34,668 nucleotides of DNA from Desulfobulbus sp. (GTDB taxonomy: Bacteria; Desulfobacterota; Desulfobulbia; Desulfobulbales; Desulfobulbaceae): positions 1-34,668 of the forward strand of contig JAQUEZ010000055.1 of assembly GCA_028684915.1 (NCBI GenBank). Direction: 5' to 3'. Each line of letters opens with the position of its first letter. Position 1 is the first letter of the stretch. Under the pieces are notes generated by a model that searched no databases, was not told the origin of the DNA, and worked only from the letters and a program-made list of their open reading frames with translations. Position numbers and translations under genes: made by a program. Positions 24,208 through 32,838 of the stretch are shown in pieces.

Positions 24208-25240
24208 ATTTCCGCGGATCAAATGCCTCGCGTAAGGCCTCACCAATAAAAATAAGTAGGACCAGTGTTCCGACCAGAACGACAAAGGTAGAAAGCGATA
24301 GCCACCAGGCCTCGATGTTGGCCTTGCCCTGGGCCAGCAACTCCCCCAGACTCGGTGTTGAAGGCGGAACGCCGAGGCCGAGAAAATCAAGACTGGTCAA
24401 AGCCAGGATCGCCCCGGACATGCGAAAAGGTAAAAAGGTGATAACCGGTGTCATGCTGTTGGGCAGCAAATGGCGGTACATAATGGTGAAATTAGTAACC
24501 CCCAAAGCCTTTGCCGCCATTACATATTCCATATTTCTCCCTTTAAGAAACTCTGCGCGAACGTAATCGGAGAGTCCCATCCAGCCGAAGATCGACAGCA
24601 GGATGAGGAGGAGAAGCATTGAGGGTTTAAAGATGGAGGCAAAAATAATCAGCAGATAGAGCTCGGGCATGGAGCCCCAGAGTTCGATAAATCGCTGGAA
24701 GATAAGATCGGTTTTACCGCCAAAATATCCTTGCACCGATCCGGCAACAATACCAAGCAGGGTGCCGACAAGCGTCAACGCTCCACCAAAGAGGATGCTC
24801 AGGCGAAATCCATAGATCAGTCGCGCTAAAACATCGCGACCACGATCGTCGGTGCCGAGAAAATTTTCCATTGATGGCGGTGCGGGAACCGGCCGTTCAA
24901 GGTTGAGATTGATCGAGTTGAAACTGTGCGGGTTTGGGGGGAAAATCGCGAAATTGTCTTTTCGGTTCAACTGCTCAAGAATGAAAGGGTCGCGGTAGTC
25001 GGTTTCGGTTTCAAAGATACCGCCAAAGGTGGTCTCCGGATACATTTTGAGCAGAGGGAAATAGGACGCCCCCTCATAGTGAATATAGAGTGGTTTATCG
25101 TTGCTAAGCACCTCGACAAAGAGGCTGAGACCAAACAGGCAGACAAAGAGGAGGAGCGAATAATACCCCCTGCGATTTTTCTTGAATCTCAGCCAACGAT
25201 TGCGGGCAAGGCTGTTTCCTTTGTTTCCAGGCGCGCCCAT
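24206..25240 (-). CDS. yejE: Oligopeptide-type ABC transporter permease YejE
   Basis: A 344-residue inner-membrane permease. It begins with a cytosolic basic stretch and one span, then a large periplasmic domain (PETTFGGIFETETDYRDP, and LGTDDRGRDVLARLIYGFR). A bundle of membrane helices follows, with an EAA-type loop (AAKALGVTNFTIMYRHLLPN) that contacts the ATPase. This periplasmic insert and the DDRGRDV motif are characteristic of YejE of the YejABEF transporter (microcin C and peptide uptake in E. coli). The gene starts 2 bp after yejB ends. The ATPase gene yejF and binding protein gene yejA are not in the window; transcription stops at the terminator right after this gene, so the ATPase must be encoded elsewhere. 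Confidence 0.9.
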   Translation of the reverse strand: MGAPGNKGNSLARNRWLRFKKNRRGYYSLLLFVCLFGLSLFVEVLSNDKPLYIHYEGASYFPLLKMYPETTFGGIFETETDYRDPFILEQLNRKDNFAIFPPNPHSFNSINLNLERPVPAPPSMENFLGTDDRGRDVLARLIYGFRLSILFGGALTLVGTLLGIVAGSVQGYFGGKTDLIFQRFIELWGSMPELYLLIIFASIFKPSMLLLLILLSIFGWMGLSDYVRAEFLKGRNMEYVMAAKALGVTNFTIMYRHLLPNSMTPVITFLPFRMSGAILALTSLDFLGLGVPPSTPSLGELLAQGKANIEAWWLSLSTFVVLVGTLVLLIFIGEALREAFDPRK

Positions 25241-25242
25241 GG

Positions 25243-26289
25243 TTATTGCCGCCCTTCAAAACTGATGCGCGGATCAACCAGTACGTAGGAAAGGTCAGAG
25301 AGCAATCGGGATACCAGCCCGATCAGGGTAAAAAAGTAGAGCGTGCCTAAAACCACAGGATAGTCGCGATTCATGACCGATTCATAGGCCAGAAGCCCCA
25401 TGCCGTCGAGGGAAAAGATGGTCTCGATTAGGAGGCTGCCGGTAAAAAAGGCTGTGATAAAACTGCCGGGAAAGCCGGTGATGATCGGGATAATCGCATT
25501 GCGAAACACATGCTTGTACAAAACTTGCTGTTCTTCCAATCCCTTGGCTCGAGCAGTGACCACATACTGCTTGCGGATCTCTTCGAGAAAGGAATTTTTA
25601 GTCAGCAGGGTCATGACCGCTAAGCTACCCACCGTGGAAGCGATGATGGGCAGCACCATGTGCCAGAGGTAATCGAGGACCTTGGCCCAAGGGCTGAGTT
25701 GGTGCCAGTTGTCGGAGACCAGTCCGCGAAGGGGAAAGATATTCCAGAAACTGCCGCCGCCAAACAAGACAATTAAAACGATACCGAGGACAAAACCCGG
25801 GATCGCATACCCAATCAAAATTGCCGAACTGCTCACCACATCGAAGGTTGAACCATCACGCACGGCCTTGGCAATTCCCAAGGGAATACAGACCGAGTAC
25901 ACAATAAGAAAACTCCATAAACCAAGGGACATTGACACCGGCAGTTTGGAGATAACCAAATCAGCAACACTTTTATGGTGGTAATAGGACTGGCCAAAAT
26001 CAAACACCAGGTAGTGGCGCATCATCTCCACAAAACGCTGCACCGGGGGTTTATCAAAGCCGTAGAGTTTTTTTAGCTGTTCGATGCGCTGCGGATCAAG
26101 GCCCTTGTTGCCCTGGTACAAGCTTGTGTTCGCTGCTGCCTCCTTCCCTGCCCCAAACCCGCTCAGCTGGGCCATCATCCGTTCAACCGGCCCACCGGGA
26201 ACAAATTGCGTGACAATGAAGGTGATCAGCATCACGCCGATCAGGGTGGGAATCATCAGCAACAGCCGTTTGAGAATATAGAGTGCCAT
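25243..26289 (-). CDS. yejB: Oligopeptide-type ABC transporter permease YejB
   Basis: A 348-residue permease of the DppB/YejB type. It starts MALYILKRLLLMIPTLIGVM and has the periplasmic element TQFVPGGPVERMMAQL followed by GLDPQRIEQLKKLYGFDKPP, typical of YejB. The EAA-type loop is TARAKGLEEQQVLYKHVFRN. Six membrane helices are visible. It pairs with YejE to form the transmembrane channel. The gene lies 54 bp after a DUF4177-family gene, possibly on one transcript. Full length for the family. Confidence 0.9.
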   Translation of the reverse strand: MALYILKRLLLMIPTLIGVMLITFIVTQFVPGGPVERMMAQLSGFGAGKEAAANTSLYQGNKGLDPQRIEQLKKLYGFDKPPVQRFVEMMRHYLVFDFGQSYYHHKSVADLVISKLPVSMSLGLWSFLIVYSVCIPLGIAKAVRDGSTFDVVSSSAILIGYAIPGFVLGIVLIVLFGGGSFWNIFPLRGLVSDNWHQLSPWAKVLDYLWHMVLPIIASTVGSLAVMTLLTKNSFLEEIRKQYVVTARAKGLEEQQVLYKHVFRNAIIPIITGFPGSFITAFFTGSLLIETIFSLDGMGLLAYESVMNRDYPVVLGTLYFFTLIGLVSRLLSDLSYVLVDPRISFEGRQ

Positions 26290-26343
26290 AGGCTACTCAA
26301 TCCCTGCAGATTGCGGTAAAGATGTAAAGTGATCGTCTACCCA

Positions 26344-26802
26344 TCAAGAAATGCGGATTCCGCCGACTCCATCGTTATCGTCCTGCTCCTTACGGCTGCG
26401 CGTTGGACGCTCAAAACTTCGTCGGGGAATAGCTTCATCATCAAAGGATGGTTCGCTGCTTATTGGATTGCGACCACTAATCGGCGGACGGTTCCCCGTC
26501 AAGCGGCTTTCCTCAACCATGGCCGGAATTTCCCGGCTCACCTGTGGCTCGACCGGGCGTTGCGGAATCCGCTGATTAAGGGGCTCTTGGACCATGGGGC
26601 CGGTAACCTCTGCCTCTTCGTCGACCGTCCGTTTCAAAAAAGCCAGCAGACCGTCCTGGAGCAAGGAGACATCAACCAGTTCCCAGGAATCCTGGCCCAT
26701 CTGGTTAAGTGTCTTTTCCATCTCCTCATCGTCCACATATCGATCCCCAAGCAGGCCATCCTTGGTAAATTCAAACAGGATAGTCCGATATTGCCACACC
26801 AT
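26344..26802 (-). CDS. DUF4177-like protein with disordered tail
   Basis: A 152-residue protein. The first 60 residues have the compact DUF4177-like pattern: MVWQYRTILFEF, then LNQMGQDSWELVDVSLLQDG and LAFLKR. The rest is rich in Pro, Arg, Ser and Gln and is probably disordered (for example RPPISGRNPISSEPSFDDE and RSFERPTRSRKEQDD). The function of this domain is unknown. The ATG has GGAGAGG 5-6 nt upstream. It lies between avtA and yejB on the same strand. A structural or regulatory role is unsupported. Confidence 0.72.
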   Translation of the reverse strand: MVWQYRTILFEFTKDGLLGDRYVDDEEMEKTLNQMGQDSWELVDVSLLQDGLLAFLKRTVDEEAEVTGPMVQEPLNQRIPQRPVEPQVSREIPAMVEESRLTGNRPPISGRNPISSEPSFDDEAIPRRSFERPTRSRKEQDDNDGVGGIRIS

Positions 26803-26887
26803 TGCATCCTCTCCTTAAAAAGGAAATAACTCAGCGCTGCGGCGATTTGCCCAGACGCATTTTTTTTGCCCTAGATGGGCCATTCGT

Positions 26888-28141
26888 TCATACCGTGGAA
26901 TACACGTCACGGACCTCGTCAGCAATGAGGCTGATTCCACGTCGAACATCAGCTTCATCCTGGGAATAGGTGATACGCAAACATTCTTGCGCATGCTGCC
27001 AGCCGGGTTTAAGGCCGGGGAAGAAATAATCCCCCGAGACCACTACCACCCCACGCCCCTTAAGGCGTTCATAGAGAATCCGGCTCGAAACCGGCAGCCC
27101 AGGAAACCACAACCAGAGAAACATTGCCCCCTCGGGAACATGTACCTTATAGGAAAAACCGTTGAAATACTCATCAATAGCCTGGAGGGCAGCTTCCATC
27201 TTCTGCTGGTAAAAGGGTCGAACGACCTCTTGACTGAGCCGAATGATCTCCCCGGATTCAATCATCGCAGTGGTTAGCATGGCGCCAAAGCCGGCGGTAG
27301 CCAGGTTGATCACCGCATTCGCGCCGGAGATGCAGCGGATCACCTCTTTCTCGCCTATAATAATACCTGTTCGGGCCGCTGGCAGGCCGAATTTGGAGAG
27401 CGACATACACAAAATCAAATGGTCGCCCCAGACAGGAAGCGCCTTGGTGTAGATCATTGCCGGGAAAGGCAAACCATAGGCGTTATCAATAATCAGGGGA
27501 ATATCGTGCGTCTTTGCCAGTCGGGACAATTCACTGATTTCCGCATCGGTGAGTACATTTCCGGTGGGATTGGTTGGGCGAGAAACGCAGATGGCGCCAA
27601 TATCCGGCCCGATATGAATCTGCTCAAAGTCGACCCTATATTTAAAAAAATGCTCCCCTATCTCCTCAATTTTTGGCTTTACCGAGGTGAACAGGTCCCC
27701 CTCAATCCCTAAATCAGCATAACCGATATATTCAGGTGCCAAAGGAAGGAGAATTTTACGATACCCTCCCACCGGGGTTTTTCCGCCAAAAAGATTGAAC
27801 AAGAGGAAAAAAGCACTCTGGCTGCCACTGGTCAGGCAGATGTTCTCTTCACTGATCTCCCAACCATACTCACGACGAAATAATGAGGCTAAGGCGCGGC
27901 AAAAGCTGCCGTCTCCCCGCGGGGGATCGTAAATACCAACCAGTTTGCGCAATGCCTGCTCATCGGTAATCAGGGATTGCAATCGTAGACGCACCACTTC
28001 CTGGATTTGTGGAATATGGCCTGGATTTCCCCCGCCCATCATGATTTTATCGCCATCGGCCATGGCATTGCCGAGATCATCCATCAGTGAGAGGATGCCA
28101 GCACCTGCGGAAAATTTTTCACCAAAGGCCGAAAGTTTCAT
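26888..28141 (-). CDS. avtA: Valine-pyruvate aminotransferase AvtA
   Basis: A 417-residue PLP-dependent fold-type I aminotransferase closely matching E. coli AvtA through its length. Shared blocks include MMGGGNPGHIP, ICLTSGSQSAFFLLFNLF, LAPEYIGYADLGIEGDLF, ICVSRPTNPTGN, DNAYGLPFP and CMSLSKFGLPAARTGI, the last holding the PLP-binding lysine. FLWLWFPGLP and GDYFFPGLKPGW lie near the C terminus. It converts pyruvate and valine to alanine and 2-oxoisovalerate, linking alanine and branched-chain amino acid metabolism. The ATG at 28141 is preferred because AAGGAG lies 8 nt before it; a TTG one codon earlier is also open. It overlaps the stop codon of the 52-aa ORF upstream, so coupling is likely. 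Confidence 0.92.
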   Translation of the reverse strand: MKLSAFGEKFSAGAGILSLMDDLGNAMADGDKIMMGGGNPGHIPQIQEVVRLRLQSLITDEQALRKLVGIYDPPRGDGSFCRALASLFRREYGWEISEENICLTSGSQSAFFLLFNLFGGKTPVGGYRKILLPLAPEYIGYADLGIEGDLFTSVKPKIEEIGEHFFKYRVDFEQIHIGPDIGAICVSRPTNPTGNVLTDAEISELSRLAKTHDIPLIIDNAYGLPFPAMIYTKALPVWGDHLILCMSLSKFGLPAARTGIIIGEKEVIRCISGANAVINLATAGFGAMLTTAMIESGEIIRLSQEVVRPFYQQKMEAALQAIDEYFNGFSYKVHVPEGAMFLWLWFPGLPVSSRILYERLKGRGVVVVSGDYFFPGLKPGWQHAQECLRITYSQDEADVRRGISLIADEVRDVYSTV

Positions 28142-28299
28142 CAAGCCTGCTCCTTGGGATGGTTCATTGGTTTGTCGCGCTGCCTAGGTTGTCCGTACAA
28201 TACCGTGTCAAACACCTCGGGAAAAATGGGTTTGACCACCCAGTTTAAAAATTTATACTTTACCAGTTTCACCAAAAAATTCCAACTGGATGTCATCAT
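28141..28299 (-). CDS. Small 52-aa protein overlapping avtA
   Basis: Reading from ATG 28299, the frame gives MMTSSWNFLVKLVKYKFLNW, then VVKPIFPEVFDTVLYGQPRQ, and ends with a charged tail. Its TGA stop shares bases with the avtA start (TGATG), and the avtA ribosome-binding site lies inside its last codons, so the two would be translationally coupled. The N-terminal half is amphipathic and aromatic. No family was recognised. The ribosome-binding site of its own start is weak, which lowers confidence. Confidence 0.5.
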   Translation of the reverse strand: MMTSSWNFLVKLVKYKFLNWVVKPIFPEVFDTVLYGQPRQRDKPMNHPKEQA

Positions 28300-28334
28300 T
28301 CACAGCAGGCTTTTAGCGGTTGCTGGCAGGACGT

Positions 28335-28523
28335 TTAGCTTTTGGGACGAGCCTGAAAAAACTGGCAGGGAGAACCTGAGGTAGCGAACACAACCTGAGA
28401 GGGAAAAGAGGCGCTTTTGAATCCATAGGCGCGGCATCCTCGTGGACGAGCCGGTTCGTAGGTGACAAAAAAATTTTTACAGAGCATGCAGTTCGGTGCC
28501 TGCACGGAAGTTTTTCTTTCCAT
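28335..28523 (-). CDS. Small conserved Cys-rich protein (CxxC ... GC-A-GFKS type)
   Basis: A 62-residue protein with CMLCKNFFVTYEPARPRGCR, then AYGFKSASFPSQVVFATSG and SPCQFFQ. This matches a widespread family of about 60-75 residues: C-x2-C-K-x-F-x-V-T, then G-C-x-A-x-G-F-K-S, then SGxPC. It is often listed as hypothetical, or mislabelled uracil-DNA glycosylase. Four Cys residues could bind a metal. Its function is unknown. It lies between the SixA-like gene and the 52-aa gene on the same strand. The ribosome-binding site is weak, so the ATG at 28523 is only the best guess. Confidence 0.68.
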   Translation of the reverse strand: MERKTSVQAPNCMLCKNFFVTYEPARPRGCRAYGFKSASFPSQVVFATSGSPCQFFQARPKS

Positions 28524-28562
28524 GATCGATATCGGGAAGCCTGCGATGCTACACAGAGACGC

Positions 28563-29057
28563 TCAAACCTGCTTTTTAGGATAATCAAAGAAAACCAAGC
28601 TACCGCAACCCGGACCGACTTCCCGCCAGGTGTGCGCTCTACATTCAAGTGCAACAATGCCGCTGGTGGGGATATTCTCAATCAGCAATCCGGAGAGGAA
28701 ATTGGCCAGCATGGTACTTTCCGGATTATGCCCGACTACCAGCAAAGTGTCCACCTCCGATTTCACCTCCTGGATCAGAGAGACAAGCCATGCAACACTT
28801 GCGGCATACTGGCCCAAATTGAAACGTATTTGGTCAAAGGAATATCCAAGTTGTTCGGCATAGCAACGGGCTGTCTCCATAGCCCGAACCGCCGGACTGG
28901 CGCAGATCAAATCAGGGCGAATGCCGCGGACGACCAGTCGCCGACCCATCTCCAGGGCATCATTATTGCCCCGTTTGTTGAGAGGACGATCAAAATCACT
29001 TAACTCCAAATCCTTCCAGCTCGACTTGGCGTGTCGGCAAATGAGCAACTGCTTCAT
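28563..29057 (-). CDS. SixA-like phosphohistidine phosphatase
   Basis: A 164-residue member of the histidine phosphatase superfamily. The catalytic signature is LLICRHAKSSWKD (His9 as nucleophile), followed by DFDRPLNKRGNNDALEMG, typical of SixA. Later come DLICASPAVRAMETA and LLVVGHNPE, holding the second catalytic His. SixA dephosphorylates phosphohistidine on phosphorelay proteins (ArcB Hpt, NPr). Its start overlaps the stop of the ParA-like gene by 4 bp (ATGA), so it is translationally coupled to it. The substrate here is unknown; the link to the CHAD protein suggests phosphate or polyphosphate metabolism as an alternative. Confidence 0.88.
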   Translation of the reverse strand: MKQLLICRHAKSSWKDLELSDFDRPLNKRGNNDALEMGRRLVVRGIRPDLICASPAVRAMETARCYAEQLGYSFDQIRFNLGQYAASVAWLVSLIQEVKSEVDTLLVVGHNPESTMLANFLSGLLIENIPTSGIVALECRAHTWREVGPGCGSLVFFDYPKKQV

Positions 29058-29797
29058 GATCCGGCCAACTCCGCCCTAATCTCCTGCCATAGATCCTGAT
29101 ACGCCTTGGCAGCCACTGAGCTGGGCAACTCTGCGGTCACCGGCTGACGATAGACCCCCATTCGTTCAATATCTGCGGAGTAGGGTATACTTGCCGCAAG
29201 CACCCCACCCTCGCCCTGCATGGACTGCATCACTTCGGAGTGGAGTTTTTTTCGTTTTTCCACCATGGAAAAAAAGATGCGCACTTTCTTGCGTCCCTGA
29301 CCCATCTCATCCAGAAAGGCAAAGAGTTGTTCAAGCGACAACATGGAGAGCGTGGTGGGTATAACTGGGACCAAAATCCGGTCGGCAGCGTAAAATATAT
29401 TTTCCGAGAGCAGAGTCAGGTTTGGCGGACAGTCAAGTACGATTTGCTCGTACTCATTAAGCAGTGGTTGCAACACTTTATCCAACCGTTTTTGCGATTT
29501 TTTGCAATCATCCAGGGCAATATCGATGTTGCGGTAGGAAAAATCGGCTGGGAGCATATCCAGGCCCGGAAAATCGGTACCGCGGATATTCTGTTCAACA
29601 TGTTTCCCGCCTTTCAACAATTTTTTGGTACCGAACTTCTCCGGCGAACGAATACGAAAATAGTAAGAGGCCGACCCTTGAGGATCCATATCGAGCAGCA
29701 GGGTTTTGCGTTCGGTCGAGGCCAGGTACGCCAGATTGACCGAGGTGGCGGTCTTCCCTACCCCGCCTTTGATGTTATACACCGCAAGCACGCTCAT
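29054..29797 (-). CDS. ParA/Soj-type ATPase without ParB partner
   Basis: A 247-residue deviant Walker-A ATPase. Motifs are KGGVGKTATSVNLAYLAS (P-loop near 10), LLDMDPQGSASYYF (Walker A'), VLDCPPNLTLLSEN (Walker B region) and PVIPTTLSMLSLEQL. ParA-family ATPases bind DNA non-specifically and position plasmids, chromosomes or large protein cargos. No parB or parS site is seen nearby, so it is an orphan, cargo-type ParA. Overlaps of 4 bp with the CHAD gene upstream and the SixA gene downstream show a tightly coupled operon, making the CHAD protein the likely cargo adaptor. That last step is inference. Confidence 0.9.
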   Translation of the reverse strand: MSVLAVYNIKGGVGKTATSVNLAYLASTERKTLLLDMDPQGSASYYFRIRSPEKFGTKKLLKGGKHVEQNIRGTDFPGLDMLPADFSYRNIDIALDDCKKSQKRLDKVLQPLLNEYEQIVLDCPPNLTLLSENIFYAADRILVPVIPTTLSMLSLEQLFAFLDEMGQGRKKVRIFFSMVEKRKKLHSEVMQSMQGEGGVLAASIPYSADIERMGVYRQPVTAELPSSVAAKAYQDLWQEIRAELAGS

Positions 29798-31350
29798 AAC
29801 GACTCCTGCTGTTTCTTAAAGAGTTGATGGCAAAGATCTGTTGTCTCTGTATCCGAAAACTGGGCAAAAGCTTCCTTGAAATTGCTGCGTAACGCTTGCT
29901 GTTCCTGATGTAAACTCTGCATCAACCCGCCAAGGGCTGCGGTGATGACCAGATGCTCCCTGGTCGGTGTCCCCTGATTGAATGTCGTCAGCGCCTGGCG
30001 AAGCATGGTTTGCTGTACGGCGAGATCGTTAAAGACGCCTAAAATATCCTGCAACTTTTTCAGATGTTTAACCACGATCTGCAGTTCATCTTTAGCATAG
30101 AGGCTACTGAAGAATTCCATAGAATAGCGCAACTTTTTGCACTGAATCCGCAACCGGTGCACCTCGGCATCCGGCGTGGTCGTATCCAGGGTAAACCCGG
30201 AGCGCAGGACCCGCTTATAATGCCGGCGGATTATCGGATCAGCCACCTCTTTAACCGGAAGTTCCGCCAGGGAACCGGGATGACGATCTTCCTGCTCGAG
30301 GTACCGTTGCCAGTCAGTCAGCAGGGCTGTGATTTTTTTAGCGCGCAGACGACGAACCAATTTCCTTTGTTCGAGCTGCCGCTGCTTGAACAGGTTGGTG
30401 AAAAAGAGTTCCAAGCCGGGCTGCAGAACAGGGGGTAACCGATCAAGATATTTTTGACGATCTACCAGGTAGACATCCAGATCGCGTGTTGGTCCGGTTA
30501 GTCCCCCCAAAGCGGCAAATTCCTTTTTAAAACGGGCGACCACGGATGCAGGTAGGACTTGTTTCACCAGGCTCAATCCTGAACGAGTCCGTCGAATTGC
30601 GACCCGTAAATCATGCAGAAATTCCATGTCCCAATCGGCAACTACCCCGGGGATGTTGGTGCGCATGCTTGCGAGCAGCACGAGATAAATATCGCGCATT
30701 GCCTGGCGAGCGGTACATTCAGGGTCAAGTGTCAGATTGAATTTTGAGCTGTAGTCAAGGGGATAGCGACCACTGGAACGGCAGGCCTCTTCGAAACCGA
30801 TCAATGGCGACACCACCTCGCAGATCCCGTTTTTCGCCAGAATGTCTCTGGCTTGCCCAAGCTCCTGATCATACCCCCGCACGGCAAACAGCCTGGCCAA
30901 ACGATACCCAATTTTTTGTCCTTCCGGTCGTTGCCGTTCAACAACTAGCCTAACCACGGTTTTTTCATCCTGGTTGAGCAAACGGTACTGGCGGCCCCCC
31001 AGGCGAACCGAGGCCATGGGTAAGAGACAACGAATGCCCAATATCGGTTCCAAGGCCTCACGCAGGCGGCCAGGAGGAAAATCACCAGCAAAACAGGGAG
31101 GTACCAATGCCCCCCCCTGCTGCAAGGTCACCTCGCTACTGTCTCCATGGTACAGGGTCCAAGAGGCCCCGTGGCTATGGAGCAGGTAATCCTGGCGATA
31201 GAGACGCCAGTCAAAGCTATCGACATAGTCAACCTGAGCGCTATATTCCGGCAGGGGTTCGATGGTAAACACCGAATCCAAGGCAGCCAACAGCTGCTCG
31301 GTGTCAACCTCGTCGGGAATAAGCCAGGTTTCTGTGCCGTAGGGATTCAT
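29794..31350 (-). CDS. CHAD-domain protein with CYTH-like N-terminal region
   Basis: A 518-residue protein. The first 200 residues resemble a degenerate CYTH (triphosphate tunnel) region, with alternating strands such as YVDSFDWRLYRQDYLLHSHG and VRLVVERQ. The second part is a CHAD domain (about 215-510), with the two typical helical signatures EFLHDLRVAIRRTRSGLSLV and VHRLRIQCKKLRYSMEFFS. Their conserved His, Arg and Lys residues bind polyphosphate. CHAD proteins are known to attach to polyphosphate granules. The gene lies 9 bp after argJ and overlaps parA by 4 bp. The N-terminal CYTH assignment is moderate, the CHAD assignment strong. Start ATG 31350 follows immediately after argJ. Confidence 0.88.
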   Translation of the reverse strand: MNPYGTETWLIPDEVDTEQLLAALDSVFTIEPLPEYSAQVDYVDSFDWRLYRQDYLLHSHGASWTLYHGDSSEVTLQQGGALVPPCFAGDFPPGRLREALEPILGIRCLLPMASVRLGGRQYRLLNQDEKTVVRLVVERQRPEGQKIGYRLARLFAVRGYDQELGQARDILAKNGICEVVSPLIGFEEACRSSGRYPLDYSSKFNLTLDPECTARQAMRDIYLVLLASMRTNIPGVVADWDMEFLHDLRVAIRRTRSGLSLVKQVLPASVVARFKKEFAALGGLTGPTRDLDVYLVDRQKYLDRLPPVLQPGLELFFTNLFKQRQLEQRKLVRRLRAKKITALLTDWQRYLEQEDRHPGSLAELPVKEVADPIIRRHYKRVLRSGFTLDTTTPDAEVHRLRIQCKKLRYSMEFFSSLYAKDELQIVVKHLKKLQDILGVFNDLAVQQTMLRQALTTFNQGTPTREHLVITAALGGLMQSLHQEQQALRSNFKEAFAQFSDTETTDLCHQLFKKQQESL

Positions 31351-31359
31351 CGCCTTGGG

Positions 31360-32544
31360 TCAGCTCCGATAATCAGCGTTTATTTTCACATAATCATAAG
31401 AGAAATCACAGGTGTAGACTTCACCTGCGCAATGACCTTCCCCAAGATCGACGGAGACCGTAAACTCGCGTTGCTTCATCACCTGAGTAGCCGCAGCTTC
31501 CACATCCCCACCAACAAAGAGCCCTTTGTCCACCAGTCGTACCTGATCAAAGCTGATAGCCACCTTGTTCGGATCAAAGCTACACTCCGAGCGTCCTAGG
31601 GCAGCGATAATCCGCCCCCAGTTGGCATCCTCACCAAAAAAAGCCGTTTTAACCAGCGCGGAATTGGCAATGGTACGGGCAGCCTGCACGGCCTGGGCCT
31701 CATCTTGAGCACTAGTGACACGAATGGTGACCAGTTTGGTCGCCCCCTCACCGTCGGCAACAATTTTAAGTGCCAGTTCACGACAAATCTGCTTCAGGGC
31801 TTCGCCAAAGCTTGCAGCAGCCGGTGAGGAAGGATCGCTGATCAGCGCATTGCCGGCAGCCCCATTGGCCATGACGAGCACCATATCGTTGGTCGAGGTG
31901 TCGCCGTCGACGGTGATACGGTTAAAGCTACGCTCAACCCCGGATTTCAGCAACTGATCAAGAAGCGGTTGGTCGATATGGGCATCGGTGACAATAAAAC
32001 AGAGCATGGTAGCCATATTGGGCATGATCATGCCGGAGCCCTTGGCCACACCGAGCAAAGACACCTCGACCCCATCAATATCAATCGTGGCCTGGGAGGT
32101 CTTGGCAACAAGATCCGTGGTCATGATCGCCCGGGAGAGATCGCCGAAACCTTCTTCGCGAAGCTGGGCCACAAGCGCCGGCATGGCGCGAGCAAAAGGC
32201 TCTTGACTGAGCTGCTGTCCTATCACGCCGGTGGAGGCTACCTGCACCAAGGAGGGCTCAATACCCAGCGCTTGAGCAGCAAGGGCGCTGGTGGCGACGG
32301 CCAGATCCATTCCTTCCTGACCAGTACAAGCATTGGCATTACCCGAGTTGACCAGCACCGCCTGAGCAAGCCCGGAGCGCAAGCGTTCGATATCAAGCAG
32401 CAAGGGCGCCGCTTTGACCTTGCTGGTGGTAAAAACCCCAGCAGTGACCGCAGGGGTCTGCGAAAAAATCATCCCCAGATCAAGCCGACCCGCGTAACGT
32501 ATACCAGCCTCGACGGCAGCCGCCAAAAAACCTTTCACCTGCAT
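31360..32544 (-). CDS. argJ: Bifunctional ornithine acetyltransferase / N-acetylglutamate synthase ArgJ
   Basis: A 394-residue ArgJ. It makes N-acetylglutamate and transfers acetyl from N-acetylornithine to glutamate, the cyclic route of arginine synthesis. Signatures are GVFTTSKVKAAPLLLD, VLVNSGNANACTG, VASTGVIGQ and MTTDLVAK. The autocleavage and nucleophile site KGSGMIMPNMATML has Thr179 as the cut point. Later come RITVDGDTSTNDM and FGEDANWGRIIAALGRS. All catalytic elements are present, and the acetyl-CoA-using activity is not decidable from sequence. It is the first gene of a minus-strand run; AGGATG lies before the ATG. The gene after it (CHAD protein) starts within 10 bp, so arginine synthesis and that cluster may be co-transcribed, perhaps only by position. 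Confidence 0.95.
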   Translation of the reverse strand: MQVKGFLAAAVEAGIRYAGRLDLGMIFSQTPAVTAGVFTTSKVKAAPLLLDIERLRSGLAQAVLVNSGNANACTGQEGMDLAVATSALAAQALGIEPSLVQVASTGVIGQQLSQEPFARAMPALVAQLREEGFGDLSRAIMTTDLVAKTSQATIDIDGVEVSLLGVAKGSGMIMPNMATMLCFIVTDAHIDQPLLDQLLKSGVERSFNRITVDGDTSTNDMVLVMANGAAGNALISDPSSPAAASFGEALKQICRELALKIVADGEGATKLVTIRVTSAQDEAQAVQAARTIANSALVKTAFFGEDANWGRIIAALGRSECSFDPNKVAISFDQVRLVDKGLFVGGDVEAAATQVMKQREFTVSVDLGEGHCAGEVYTCDFSYDYVKINADYRS

Positions 32545-32838
32545 ACAACATCCTGTTTGCGCTTGAAGTTATAAGAAATACAGCGTCCTCACTCTACCAG
32601 ATAGGAGCCAAATTTAAAGGACGAACCGGGCCAAGGGCCGTTTTTCCTTGACCGGGTACCGTATTAGGGGCACTTTAAGATTTTTCTAAATACCAAGTGG
32701 GCAAGGCTTACCTTTCCTTGCACAGCCTCAAACATTTTATCTTTACCACAGGCCTTTTTTCATTGATATTCTAACTATTCTCTTTCTCTTCATGTCGGTA
32801 ACCGTATTTTTTCTTCTCCGCCCTGTGGAGATGGCCTG
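32545..32838. other. Divergent intergenic region between argJ and cls
   Basis: Holds the promoters of argJ (minus) and cls (plus). A short GC-rich run (GGCC-AAG-GGCC) followed by five T near 32630-32650 could be a weak terminator-like hairpin. No gene was found, and no certain promoter could be assigned. Confidence 0.4.

Noticed and set aside
26820..26890. Hairpin GCCC/GGGC after avtA
   Set aside because: The T-run lies on the wrong side of the stem for either direction.
31969..32574. Plus-strand 201-codon frame opposite argJ
   Set aside because: Antisense shadow of a well conserved ArgJ gene.
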